NCBI GenBank assembly: GCA_033002965.1
Contig: JAURVB010013889.1
Coordinates: 124,001 to 188,000 of the forward strand
From: Piper betle
Lineage: Eukaryota; Streptophyta; Magnoliopsida; Piperales; Piperaceae
Direction: 5' to 3'
Length of the DNA: 64,000 bases
The stretch's first letter is position 1, and each line of letters begins with the position of its first letter. Shown piece by piece: positions 48,573 through 60,520 of this stretch. The notes below the pieces were generated by a model. The model was not told the DNA's origin, made no database searches, and was given only the letters and a program-made list of their open reading frames with translations. Position numbers and translations under genes: made by a program.

Positions 48573-49180
48573 CTAGGTGGGGCATTTGAATCCTTCGGGA
48601 GGATTCTTGCCGCAGTTGACAAGGGTATTGAGGGCGATGGGGAGGACGAGGTTGATGTTGAGGAGCTTGAGCTTGATGGTGGTGCAAAGGCAGAGTGCGG
48701 CGTCGAGGTCGGCCAGCCCCTCTAGCACAGGGCAGCATGTCTCGTTCGCACTCGGCCCTATACCAATGTGCACCAGCCCTCCAAGCAGGTCCACACAAGG
48801 ACCCAGCTTGAGTGTGTTGATGGGGCATGTCTCCGCCTTCTTGGGCGGGGGTGGTGGCTTGGCAATGGGGGGTGGAGGGGGAGCACCTTGGGAGTGGAAG
48901 GTGGAGGCGGCTTGGCGGTGGGTGGTGGAGGGGGAACCACCTTAGGAGGTGGTGGTGGCTTGGCAATGGGGGGTGGAGGAGGAGGCACCTTGGGAGGGGA
49001 AGGTGGAGGTGGCTTGGCAATGGGGGGCTTCACCTTGCGAGAAGGGGGTTTGGGTGGTTTTGCCGGTGGGGAAGGAGTTGGCTCTGGGCAGTAGGGGCAA
49101 GCAAATGATGGTACTACTAGAGCTTCCAGGTTGATGGTGAGCAGAAATAGAGCTGCTACCATGGAAAGCTTGGCCGCCAT
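48573..49180 (-). CDS. Hybrid proline-rich protein with 8-cysteine (LTP-like) domain (one-base frame break)
   Basis: Secreted 14 kDa-type hybrid proline-rich proteins sit at the cell wall or membrane and are linked to lipids and defence priming. The start MAAKLSMVAALFLLTINLEA is a signal peptide; a second ATG 15 bases upstream has no such support. The middle is a repeat of KPPPPPK/PPPIAKPPPP units. The C-terminal 8CM domain shows ETCPINTLKLGPCVDLLGGL, NETCCPVLEGLADLDAALCL, CTTIK and a final LVNCGKNPPEGFKC, with all eight cysteines in C-C-CC-CxC-C-C order. Signal and proline region lie in one frame and the 8CM domain in the next; 608 bases remain, one short, and the GGGGG at 48877-48881 (plus strand) is the natural place for a lost base. 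Full product would be about 202 aa. Single exon. Confidence 0.9.
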
Positions 49181-49290
49181 GATTGGCAAGCACAAGAAGT
49201 GCTAGCTATCTCCTTCGCACTTACCCACTCTAAACTGTTTTTTCTAGTTAGCTATAGCTGGATTGGAATTCTTCAAGACTTTCTGACACA

Positions 49291-49297
49291 TTTTATA
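49291..49297 (-). promoter_or_regulatory. TATA box of the proline-rich protein gene
   Basis: TATAAAA on the minus strand, 111 bases upstream of the ATG at 49180, so a leader of about 80 bases. Confidence 0.6.
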
Positions 49298-50991
49298 GAT
49301 GCGAAACGAGTAGCTGTTCCTCTCGTTGTTTATATCGTGGAGTCTGCATTTTAGCGAAAACGGTAGATTGAATCTGCATTCATTCCAAAAAAACACTATA
49401 ACCCCATTAAATAAATTATACACTTCTCATTTATCGGTCTCATCTACATGAGATTAGCAGTAAAATATGATTCATGCTGTCAATCTATTCTAAATGATGC
49501 TCACAACATCAACTTGATTTAGAATTTCCCATATATGTCAATCGGTTTATATACATTATTATCATTTTTGTTGTTATAAGGTGGAGTACGACACACACTT
49601 GTGTATCGTATCATAACTAGTCGTGTTTCCAATATGGTCTGGATTTTGGATGTTTCTGAACATTTGTGTCAGAAAAGTTGTTCAGAAAGGAACATAACAC
49701 GAATTTGGCTTCTAGTATTTCTTTAAAGTTTTGGCCTCAGTGTAGCATGTACAGCCTCGTGAACGCGCTATTCTCTTCCTCTCAATTCTGCAAGTGTGAA
49801 TTGTGGTGCTTGCTATGTTACAAACTTAATCCCAGAAGCACAAAGAGTGGATTTGGAAGCCCAATGCGCGGCTCTTTGTCGATATTTGGATGGTTGGCTT
49901 CTCTATCAAGAAGGTGAGGGCAAACCTTCCTCAACCTCATAGACATTCCAATCTGCCATCGCCCTTGACTTGGGCAGGTTCCCATTTGCCTCATGCATAT
50001 ATTATTCTTTCATCGAAGAAAACTGAGAAGATGCCACACAATTTTTTCAATGCTCATGAAGGGAATATAAGTTTGTGACGTGATTGTTTGAACGATGGTA
50101 AATCGCTTCTTGTATGAAGACATCTAACTTTGTGAATGTCCTTTGGCAAGACATGGTGAGGATTGGAAGGGGCATGCAGCCTATGTCATTTTCTATATGC
50201 TGGCCTTCTGTCTTGGCTATTGGATTGTGTCGGGGGTCCCCATTGGAGCCCGAGGAGGATCATTTGCAGAGATTATAACTAGAATATATGGAGAAAACTC
50301 TTAGAGAAGGTGACATTTACATCTACTTCATGATCTATTTTCTTCCAAGTGGTTGAGAAAGTACTTCTGGTGGTCATGTAACGTTTGATGCTTCTTTTAC
50401 TCTTCTAAAATTATGGTTTGGTAAAACTTGCTCATTCTCTCATGTATCCTAAAGTTTTCCAAATGAACTTCCAATATAAATTTCCAGTCTTTACAAGTCT
50501 TCTAATTTATAACCAAAAGTTCAAAACCAATCAATCAATCCAAGATTCCAGTTAACGAAATCTCAAGGACATGTTGGACAATATATCATTTGCTCATTAT
50601 ATTCTGAAAGTCCCTACAAATCTCATAATTAGGGAATATAACTTAAAAATAAACAAAGTTCATTAGTTATATTTGCAAATCCTTTGCAACTAATGACATT
50701 GTTGCAACTTGAAAGGCTAGAAAACATCTCTGCCCACCAACTAGCTAGCGACTTCTTTAATGGCTGACAAATGGGCATCCTTCAAAGCCTGTTAGACCAT
50801 TGAAGAATCGAGTTTAGTGCAGTCACTATATTGGAAGCACAAGCACTTGATACTCTTCCTGACTAATTACATATGAAGGATCACAATTACTAATATCTAA
50901 GACTATAAAAATTGAATTTTTGTAGCTCATTTTTTTGTATAATATGACATGGGTATTTTTATACTTTTTATGACATCCGATAAAATTTAAA

Positions 50992-50994
<3 letters not shown>
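49298..50994. other. Intergenic DNA left of the foldback element
   Basis: No gene supported. Short open stretches near 49666-50078 have no domain. Downstream exons of the X8 pseudogene (minus strand) might lie here, but I did not recognise them. Confidence 0.35.

Positions 50995-51037
<43 letters not shown>
50995..51037. repeat. TA microsatellite left of foldback element
   Basis: About 21 TA units directly next to the element. Confidence 0.85.
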
Positions 51038-51041
<4 letters not shown>

Positions 51042-53850
51042 AAGTTTTCCTGTAATAGAGCACAGCCAACATGGCTGTGCTCGAATTGTTTTAGAGCCGT
51101 CCGCCCCTTCCTCTGCTTTGGTCCGCCGCGCCCAGCCTCGCTACGCCCGCGCCTCCCGCCCTCCCCCGCCCCGCCCCACGGCCCTTACTCTGCCCCGCAC
51201 CCACCGCCCCGACCCCACCCTTCCCCCCTCCCCTGTTTTCACCCCCCCCGCCGCACCCCTTGCCCCGCCCCGCGGCCCTGGCTCCGCCCCACACCCCACG
51301 CCCCTCCCCCGCGCCCCCGCCCCGCCCCAGGCCCCTTTCTCTGCCCCGCGACCCTCCCCCACGCCCCCCGCCCCGCCCCCACCCTTCCCCCCTCCCCTGC
51401 TTTCACCCCCTAGCCGCGCCCCGCCCTGCCCCGCGGCCCTCGCTCCGCCCCGCGCCCCACGCCCCGTTTCCCTCCCCCTCTCTGCCCGTTTTGCCCCAAC
51501 CCCATGCCGGCGTCACCAACAGCACCGCCGACGGTGGCGTGAAAAAACAGGGGCGGGGGAGGAGGGCGGGTGGAAGGGGCGATGGCATTTTCGTAATAAA
51601 AGTTTGACTCGCTCCCGAGTCAATATTACGAAATAAATATTAAAAATAATTTTAAAAAATAAAATACTATAAAATAAAAACTTAGCTCACTCTAGCTCGA
51701 GTCAATACTACAAAATTGATTTTTAAATTTTTTTTAAAAATACAATACCATAAAATAAAAACTTGACTCGGACCCATGCGAGATCGAGTCAAGTTTTAAT
51801 TATAAAATAAATTTTAAAAAAATAAAATAATTCGGTAATAAAAACTTAGACTCGCTCATTTCTTGAGTCAAGTTTTCAATACTACGAAATAAATTTAAAA
51901 AAATATAAGATAATTTTGTAATAAAAAGTTGACTCGATCCCGTGTAGGATCGAGTAAAGTTTTAATTACAAAATAAAATTTTTTAAAAAAATAATTCCTT
52001 AATAAAAACTTGACTCACTCCCAACAAGAGTCAAGTTTTTATTAAGAAATTATTTTTATATTTTTTAAAATTTATTTCGTAATATTAACTCTAGTCGTAA
52101 GCAAGGGTAGTTTTAAAATAAAAATTTGATTCGGTCCCGACTTGTGTCAATAAGCCCCCACCTAAGTCGGGACCGAATCAAATTTTTATTTTAAAACTAC
52201 CCTTCTCGAAAAAAATGAAAAAATAGGGTAAAATACCATAAAATAAAATAATTCATTAGAAGTCGATTATTTTATTTTTCGGTATTTTCATGTACTTTTT
52301 TATATGTTTCGGGATTTTTTTCTTAATATTGACCCGAGTCATGACCATGTCAAGTTTTTATTACGAAATATATCCTAAAAAATATAAAAAATAATAAAAT
52401 ACCATAAAATTACAAAATCAATTGCACATCGATTATTTTATTTTTTGGCATTTTATAGTATTTTTTATATTTTTGGGAAGTATTTCATCATATTAACTCG
52501 AGTCGGGATCGAGTCAAGTTTTTATTACAAAACTACCCCTACTCATTTCCATTCATTTTAAAACTACCCCGACTCTAGTCAAGATTACAAAATAAATTTA
52601 CTTTTTTAAATTGACAGAATTAGTTTATTTTTTAAAATTTTATTTCATAATAAAAACTTGATTCATCCAGACTTGAGTCAATATTATAAAATAAAATTTA
52701 AAAAATATATAAAATAATTTCGTAATAAAAATTGACTCGCTTACGACTAGAGTTAATATTATGAAATAAATTTTAAAAAATATAAAAATAATTTCTTAAT
52801 AAAAACTTGACTCTTGTTGGGAGTGAGTCAAGTTTTTATTAAGGAATTATTTTTTTAAAAAATTATTTTGTAATTAAAACTTTACTCGATCCTACACGGG
52901 ATCGAGTCAACTTTTTATTACAAAATTATCTTATATTTTTTTATATTTATTTCGTAGTATTAAAAACTTGACTCAAGAAATGAGCGAGTCTAAGTTTTTA
53001 TTACCGAATTATTTTATTTTATTTAAAATTTATTTTATAATTAAAACTTGACTCAATCCCGCACGGGTCCGAGTCAAGTTTTTATTTTATGGTATTGTAT
53101 TTTTAAAAAAAATTGAAAATCAATTTTGTAGTATTGACTCGAGCCAGAGTGAGCCAAGTTTTTATTTTATAGTATTTTATTTATTTAAATTATTTTTAAT
53201 ATTTATTTCGTAATATTGACTCGGGAGCAAGTCAAACTTTTATTACGAAAATGCCATCGCCCCTTCCACCCCACCCTCCTCCCCCGCTGCTGTTTTTCGC
53301 GCCACCGTCGGCGGTGTTGTTGGTGACGCCGGTGTGGGGTTGGGGCGAAACGGGCGGAGAGGGGAGGGAAACGGGACGTGGAGCGCGGGGCGGAGCGAGG
53401 GCCGCGGGGGAGGGCGGGGCGCGGCTGGGGGGTGAAGCAGGGGAGGGGGAAGGGTGGGGGCGGGGCGGGGCGTGGGGGAGGGGCGCGGGGCAGAGAAAGG
53501 GGCCTGGGGTGGGGCTGGGGGCACGGGGGAGGGGCGTGGGGGCGGGGCGGAGCGAGGGCCGCGGGGCAGGGCGAGGGCGCGGCGGGGGGGGGTGTGAAAA
53601 CAGGGGACGGGGGAAGGGTGGGGGCGGGGCGGGGGCGCAGGGTAGAGTAAGGGCCGTGGGGCGGGGCGGGGGAGCGGGGGAGGGGCGGGAGGCACGGGGC
53701 GGAGCGAGGCGGGGCGCGGCGGACCAAAGCAGAGGAAGGGGAGGGGGGGGTGATTTCGTTGGGTTCTTTTCAGCCGTCCGATCTCAATCGGACGGCTCTA
53801 AAAATTCGAGCATAGCCATGTTGGCTGTGCTCTATTACAGGAAATATTTC

Positions 53851-53853
<3 letters not shown>
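51038..53853. mobile_element. TA-microsatellite hairpin element 4: 2.8 kb foldback
   Basis: One very large inverted repeat between two TA tracts. Both ends read inwards as GTTTTCCTGTAATAGAGCAC / ATTTCCTGTAATAGAGCAC, a GAGCACAGCCA/TGGCTGTGCTC hairpin, a GC-rich core (51118-51590 and 53250-53740, mirror images sharing GCCGACGGTGGCG), then long AT-rich arms with repeated TTGACTC...GAGTCAA and AAAACTTGACTC motifs. Arms pair, for example, 51600-52110 with 52730-53235; the centre is near 52430. A second hairpin AGCCGTCCGAT/ATCGGACGGCT survives only at the right end. No transposase frame. The Pro-rich open frames in the GC cores are compositional and appear on both strands. Confidence 0.8.

Positions 53854-53888
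<35 letters not shown>
53854..53888. repeat. TA microsatellite right of foldback element
   Basis: About 17 TA units beginning at the element end; a T-rich AT stretch follows. Confidence 0.85.
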
Positions 53889-53891
<3 letters not shown>

Positions 53892-53933
53892 TTTTATAAT
53901 TAACAGCACCAAACATGAGCAAAGAGCACTTAC

Positions 53934-54694
53934 TTGGTCCTTTGTGATCAATATGGCCGTGCCAATCAGGTCACAAGTGTCTCAGGCAGCCTTGGTGGCC
54001 TGCCAATAGCTGTTGAAAGCATAAGAAGCATCTGTGAGCACCGTGTTTGGCCGGTAGTAGGTGCCCCCGGGCTGAATCGAGCTGCAGTCAGCGTCATATC
54101 CACACGCATGGTCGACTGCCGCCTTCATTATGGCGTTGGGCACCACCGGCTTGGCAATGCATCATTGGGAAGCCCCGGCGGTGCCGGTCTTGGGAGGGGG
54201 ACGGACCTGCTGGTGGCGGGAAAATGACTGGGGTTTGAATTGGGGGTGGGCTTGGAAATGTTTATGGTGGGCTTGGATGTAATGGTGGGAGTGGGGTTTG
54301 GAGTGGGGGAGGTTGGTGATCAATTGGATTAGCTGGCAGAGGGGGATTGAGATTAGGGGTGTTAATTGAGCGAGCGAACCGAGCTCAACATGTGTTCGAA
54401 CTCGGCTCGAATAGTTCGAAACTCGTTTGAACTCGACTCGAGATCGAACGAGTTTTGGACATACATGCTTGAGTTCGACTCAAATATCTTTTATGTGTTC
54501 AAGCTCGACTCGAGCTCGAATATACTTAAACTGTTTAATTTTTGTGAGCTCGTTCGTCCGGCTCGTTCGTTAGTTTGAAACCAGCTCGATTAAAAGTCAA
54601 AAATACCTCACTTAAAAAATGTAGTTTGAACCCACAACCTTGAAGTCATCAAGGTGAATACTTACCATCTCAACTATCTTACTTATTTGTTATT

Positions 54695-54737
<43 letters not shown>

Positions 54738-55298
54738 TAAAATATAATATAAAGACTATATTATTATATTATTTTATCGAGTCGAGTTCGAGTCGAACTA
54801 CGAGTCGAGTTCGAGTTACAACCGAGTCGAGTCAAGTCGAACACGACCTTGCTCAAGCTCGGCTCGTAAGATTCGAGTTCGAGTTGATCATTTAAATGTC
54901 GAGTTTTGAGTCGAGTCAAGCCGAGCCGAGCCGAACGCTAAATGCTCACGAGCTGGCTCGCTCAATTAACAACCCTAATTGAGATCAGGAAAGTTATGGC
55001 AAAATGGAGGAAGATTTGCAGGAAATGCTAATGGATCAGAGAATGATTGTGGAGATAATGTGTTGCATAAATCAATTGTTGGTATTATCTTAAGTTGTTC
55101 ACGAAGAGGATGCTCTTCGCTACTTTTGCTTGCCTCTGCCATTTCATGACCATAAAACAAACAGCTTTGCATTGATAGAAATTTGTAAGCAAAATCATGG
55201 CTAACCATGGTGAATAATGATTAACAGAGGAGAAACAAAGATTGGAAGTACTTACTAGTGGCAATGAAGAAGGCAAAAAACGTGGCCATAGAGGCCAT
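53934..55298 (-). pseudogene. X8-domain (callose-binding type) protein gene, split by a hAT element
   Basis: Plant X8 proteins bind beta-1,3-glucan, many at plasmodesmata. On the minus strand a short exon 55298-55256 encodes a signal-peptide start MASMATFFAFFIAT and ends at GTAAGT. Exon 2 starts at 55135 (KASKSSEEHPLREQ), has a Pro-rich linker, is interrupted by the hAT element at 54354-54977, and continues to the X8 domain: CIAKPVVPNAIMKAAVDHAC, GYDADCSSIQPGGTYYRPNT, ASYAFNSYWQATKAA, DTCDLIGTAILITKDQ, ending at a GTAAGT donor (53933-53928). Lesions: TAA in the linker, TGA in place of the conserved Trp before CIAKP, TGA in place of Gly before DTC, and a frame change between linker and domain. 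The next exon would be across the foldback element. Confidence 0.75.
54354..54977. mobile_element. hAT-type MITE, long copy (624 bp)
   Basis: Perfect 8 bp target duplication ATTGAGAT at 54346-54353 and 54978-54985. Terminal inverted repeats TAGGGGTGTTAATTGAGCGA and TAGGGTTGTTAATTGAGCGA (complement). Same family as 41872-42351: both carry GAACCCACAACCTTGAAGTC and CGAGTCGAACTACGAGTCGA, but this copy has about 145 more bases, including GCTCGTTCGTCCGGCTCGTT and a longer TA run. Inserted inside the X8 pseudogene. Confidence 0.92.
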
Positions 55299-57254
55299 TA
55301 CTTTGTCAACTTTATTGGGAGTTTGATACCTCTAGATCACCCATGAATGGCATGAAACTTCTTGGTTTTCAGATTTCAATTGCACAACCACCTCCTAGAT
55401 CATCTTCTCAATATCTATTTTTTGTCATGTTGATCTTCACAGGCCTTCACACTGGAGATATATATATATTTGTGGCAAAAGGGGGGAAAAGTTGAGTCAT
55501 TGCTTTCGCTGAGAGCATGAAGTGCTTGCTGGGCACCTGAGTAATGTGAAAAGGCTTTGGTTGCCTCGTGCTCTTTTGCAATCTTTGCTTTTAGTTTCAT
55601 CCTATCTCAGATTGAGCAATTGTGTGATATGAGATTATTTAACTACTTGATGCATCAATCTCCAATAGGTATTGGGTAGTTTTTGTTCACTTAACAACTT
55701 GTGCTAATTAATTTCTTAAAGCTCTGTTAGAACAGAGCTGTCTAATATGGCAAATTTGTTAGTGGTCTGAAACCAATACCACCATGGGGTTATATTATGT
55801 TTCTGTAAATTATTTCATAGGGCTCATTAAAATGAGTAATGTTTTGAATTTCTTGTTCATGAGGCAAGCTTAGATCCTTCATCTCCATTACTGCTAGCTT
55901 TGTAAAAATGATGTCTGTTGCATGTTTGAATGAATCAACATTTTGGTGCCTTGCCCATGCAGTTGAAAGGCAAAATAAAGCTTGGTAGGCTTGATCGTGT
56001 ACTGCTGATCATTTCTCAATTCTCATGCATGTATTTTGATTAAATCAATGGTTATGCTCTCAAGTAAACCTTGCTTTTATTGATCGATATATTTATTACA
56101 TACAAACCATTATTTCTGAAGTAAATTAATTTTTGAATAATGCATGATGAATGAGTAATAGTAGCTACAAAATGAACATGAACTTTGATTTTGTATCTTG
56201 TACGTTATCTTGTATGTATCTTGTATCTAGTTTAACTTCGATTTTCGTGCACATGTATCTTGTAGGAAAGGTGATATGTAATCAACTCTGAATTCCTTAT
56301 ATAAGAAATCAACTCTAAGAAACAAACCAACTCTACCTGCGAATTGATTAATCTGGCATTTGCTATACAGACCTCCTTGTTATTTGTTGAGACGACTAAT
56401 GGAAACACCAGGATCTGCTTGTGCACTTTTGCTTCTCATTGTGGTGCATTTTAACTCGGAAAGGAGTAAGTTCGTGAAGGAAGATGAACTTGGAGGGAAG
56501 CAGGGAGGCAACCCGAGTGCAAGCATCTATTTGGGTCAGGATGGTGATGAGTCTTCTCAATGTGGCTGATGTAGATGATGTTGTATGCCAAAATCAAAGT
56601 CCCACGTCTAAAGTTTTTGTAGGTTTGGGAGGGGTCCTTCTCCTTATAAATAAGGCTCCTCCTCTTTGGTTTTAAATATTTCAAAATTGTCATCCTTTTT
56701 TTATTGATAAATTATTTATTTCTTTCTTTTGTAATATTTTTTTGATTATTAAAATATTATTTTTGTAGTGTATGAAGAAGTAAACCTCGTTAAATTCTAG
56801 TGTTCTTTTTGTTCCTTTTATATCTATTTAATAGCTATTGTCGGGTATAATTGTTGTTAATTACTGTGCTATTTAAATTACTTGATAAAATTCTATCTAG
56901 GAGTTGGTTTTTATGCAGAACGGACCGTGTGTCCCACAACACTTTCCTGGGAATTTTATCTTGAGGTGATTTTTAGTATAATAATTTTCACGTTAATCAT
57001 CTACGTAATTCTCAAAATAAATTAGTTATCTGTAATAAAAATTACCCGATTTTCACAGCAGATGAGGCAAGAAAAGCCTTTGCTGCGCACCATTAAAGCA
57101 ATGAGAACTATCAACTAAGAATCGGTGGCCATTTATGGTCACTGTATAAGAATTGTAGCAAAAAGCCGGAGAAGAACATGTGCACAAGTCTTCGGACCAT
57201 TGCCCAACTATTACAAGGTAGCTAGCATGAAAGAGTCACCTAAAACAGTGAGGG
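55299..57254. other. Intergenic DNA between X8 pseudogene and solo LTR
   Basis: AT-rich. Small open frames near 55415-55600 (-) and 56360-56675 (+) have no recognised domain. No gene is supported. Confidence 0.4.
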
Positions 57255-60210
57255 TGTAACACCCCAAATCCGGTTCACACTCGTGAACCAAACCAGCATG
57301 TTACCAGGCCCCGGTTAGGTCGGCTAACGCGAACCTAACTCGTGCGGATCCAATCTCGGCGTCTTAAGATGTAGATACGACTTGTCATGAATGGATGCAT
57401 GCACAAAACCCTAACATGGTACTACATGAGATGACATGCAACCTAAATTTCACACCATCACAATTACGAGCAAAATCGATGAAAATTCTGAAGTAAAACT
57501 GACAGGGTCTCCCCTAAAAGTGCAATTATGGGCCCACCCTGTCAAAATAATATATTATACATATATATGTACGGCATGCATTAACATTCACACATAAATC
57601 TAATCATATTATGAATCATCATTCTCTGAAGCTCTGGGTCTCAACCCACTACGCTTCCGCTGCGCAACTCTGATCATATTTTGCATTCTATTATCTTGTC
57701 TTAGCATTTCATTCACATCATATCATCATGCTCAAACATTTACTCATGTCATTCACAATATAATAACATAATAATACAATATTAAACATTCAGAAATCTA
57801 ACATGTGTGTGTGTACAAGACCTCATTGCTCCTCCGTCCAAGCTGGCTCCTCCAACTCGTGATTATTACCTACATATAGTATAAAAACACGTCAGTAACA
57901 AGTGTTACTGGTCCGGAAAATAAAATAACTATAACAAGCTGGCTATGAGAGCAAACTCTCATATGAAAGAAAACCATATACTTCCTCAAGAACACTCTGA
58001 AGGGCACTACTGAGGAGCCACTGGGCTGCAGACCCGGTAGCATCCCGAACTTACTGCTCTGCTGCTGGTACTGTGCTACTCTCAGCACTTCTTTTTCAGT
58101 ACTTCTCGTGAAACTTTATCCTAAGCCCTCTCCTTACCTCCATATTTCTCCTGGCCTTGAGCACGAAGGCCGAGTACTCTCAGGCAGTCGCCTTTAGTAC
58201 CCTTTGAACCACAAGTCCGGACATGCGCTGTACTAAACAGTACCCGTAAACCTCCACGTTCTCCGGGTGTGAGGAACTCAAACGCGGAGTTATCAGGATC
58301 CCTCGGGAATGGAACAGTCCGCTGGCACTAATCCAGAGCCCGCTTTGACTGTCACGGCATCCTCTGCATGGTACGTGCAGTCGATTTCTCCATCTCTCGT
58401 CTCACAGAAACACGAAAACTATATATATATAGGCTTGGGTAGGGAGTTACATAATAGGCCCGAAGGCAACTTTTGGTGGATCTTGTTTTCGAAATCAACC
58501 TCGAGGGGTTATTAATCTGGAAAATGTTCGATTAAATGGCCCGAGTTAAGTGGGATCCGATAAAACGCCACTTAACCCGTCCTGCAGACAATAAATTAAA
58601 CATACAATAGAAAAGAGTAAATCAGAGACGAGTCCTAAACGGACCTGGTAGAAGCTCCAACGTGTCATCGCGCCTAGGCGGCGAGCTCCTACTTCGTACC
58701 TACACATCAAAACTAAATACTAACGCCCGCTAACTAAATGATGCATCAAACACAATGAACATCAATCACAATTCAATCATCAACATCCAGCAACAGTTAA
58801 ATAATCATAAATTTAAATAATTCTAACTCATCCTAGTCATACCAATTTTATTGCGTTTTTCAAAGTTACGTCCTGATCACTTATCATGCTGAGACTCCTA
58901 CCTCATTAGATCGCTGAACCTTCATTCACACTTAATCTCATCATGTAACTTATCATTTCATCCCTAATTAGTCATTAATCACATCATAAATCCTAGCATG
59001 CTGTGCTAACAATCATCATCAACTTTAAATAATCAAATCGGAGGTAATTATACCTCACGTCGTCGGCAATCGGCGACGGTTAGGGTTCCGTCGCGCGTCT
59101 CGGAGCTCGAATTCGGCGCTCCTCGGCGTCCGAAGCTCGATCGGGCTCCACCGGGTGAGCCCCGCGGAAGATCCGGTGAATTTCGGCGAATTCCAGAAAT
59201 TCCGATTTTCCGGCGGTTTTCCGGCAGTTGCTGGCGGTTTTCCGGCGACTTCCGGTGGTTTTCCGGCGACTATTGCCGGTGGTATCTACTAGCTGGATAG
59301 GGGTCATGTAGGGTACCCTCGGAACCGGCTCGGCGAGCCCGACTCATCTACGAGGTCGACGCGGCCAACGGAGGTGGCGGCTCGCCGGAAAACGGCTAAA
59401 ACAGGGCCGGCGGCGATGGGTCGCTAGATCCGGCCGGCCAGGGCGGCGATGGCCTCCGCTCCGGTCGGGGAAGGCCGCTAGGTGGTCGGTGGTGCTGAGG
59501 CGACCACTGGATGACGGCTGCGACGGTCGCCGGCGGCAGAATCGGCGACGCGACCAAAGGCAGTCGCGGCGCTAGGCGTGGCGATTCCGCCGTCGCGGCG
59601 GCCTGGCAGCGGCCGGGGCTGGTCGGGGTGGCACGGCGACGCCGTGGCGGAGCTGGGCGGCGACGATCGGCGGCCGGGCGGCGACGCTGCACAAGGGCGG
59701 CGTCGGGGTTTGGTTTGGGGAAGAAAAGAAGGCGCGGGGTGTGTGGTGGCAAGGTCGTAAATATTACTTGACTCGTCTCCGGCTCGAGTCAAGTATAATA
59801 ACTAAGTCGTATTAAATCCTAAAAAAATTCATAAAAATTGGGAAAAAAATCCCGTAAAATCAAACAACACCACAATATTATAATGATATGCTCTATGACT
59901 AACAACCCACCCAGACTGCCCGAACGCGTCCTAACGCGGTAAACGGCCTAATACTAATTCTACGATCCACTATATATAAAAATAATAAAAAAATGACTGG
60001 CATACTCTCATATATCTGATAACTCATTCTGTTCTGCTGTGTTCATGACGTTATCATCATATACTTGGGTACGCATGACCCTCATAGCTCATACACGCGA
60101 CTGGCATCGGCTCGGTACACGTGTCCTGAAACTGACTCAACTCGAAAAAAATAACGGTCGACCCGACCGGTTCTGAATATAAAACCCTAACTCGAATCGT
60201 GGGTTTTACA
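57255..60210. mobile_element. Solo LTR, 2,956 bp
   Basis: Begins TGTAACACCCC and ends GGGTTTTACA, giving TG...CA ends, and is flanked on both sides by the same five bases GAGGG (57250-57254 and 60211-60215), the duplication size of LTR retrotransposons. No internal protease, reverse transcriptase or integrase region is present, so recombination between two LTRs has removed the body. A GC-rich section (59060-59745) contains short tandem TTTTCCGGCG units and a GACTCGTCTCCGGCTCGAGTC palindrome at 59769. The length suggests a large Gypsy-type element, which is inference. Confidence 0.85.
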
Positions 60211-60520
60211 GAGGGTGCCACTTGGAATGAATCAAACATTAGACCTATACTTACTTCTTGAGCTCTTAATTCATACAATTATACTCCCATGTAAAACTGG
60301 GAAATAGATCTTATTAGCCAGGGCAGTTTTCCGTGGGTGGCATGGTCTTTACACCTTGTGCGGCTATAAGATATACATGGTAGTCTCGTATGGCTATAGA
60401 ATGTTAATGGTGTGCTCTATTGTGGTGTAGCTATAAAAATATGAATGGTGCGCTAGTGTGACTATGAATTATAAAGGTGCCCCTGTGCCAATAATATAAA
60501 CGACCTTGATTTGTAAACAG

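Noticed and set aside
51036..51636. Proline-rich protein candidate up to 172 codons, mirrored at 53203-53727
   Set aside because: Part of the foldback's GC core; the mirrored copy and simultaneous frames show a compositional effect, not an extensin-like gene.
59396..59792. Arg/Pro/Ala-rich open frames in the solo LTR, and their match at 61782-62503
   Set aside because: Non-coding GC-rich part of an LTR; present in inverted copies and in multiple frames.
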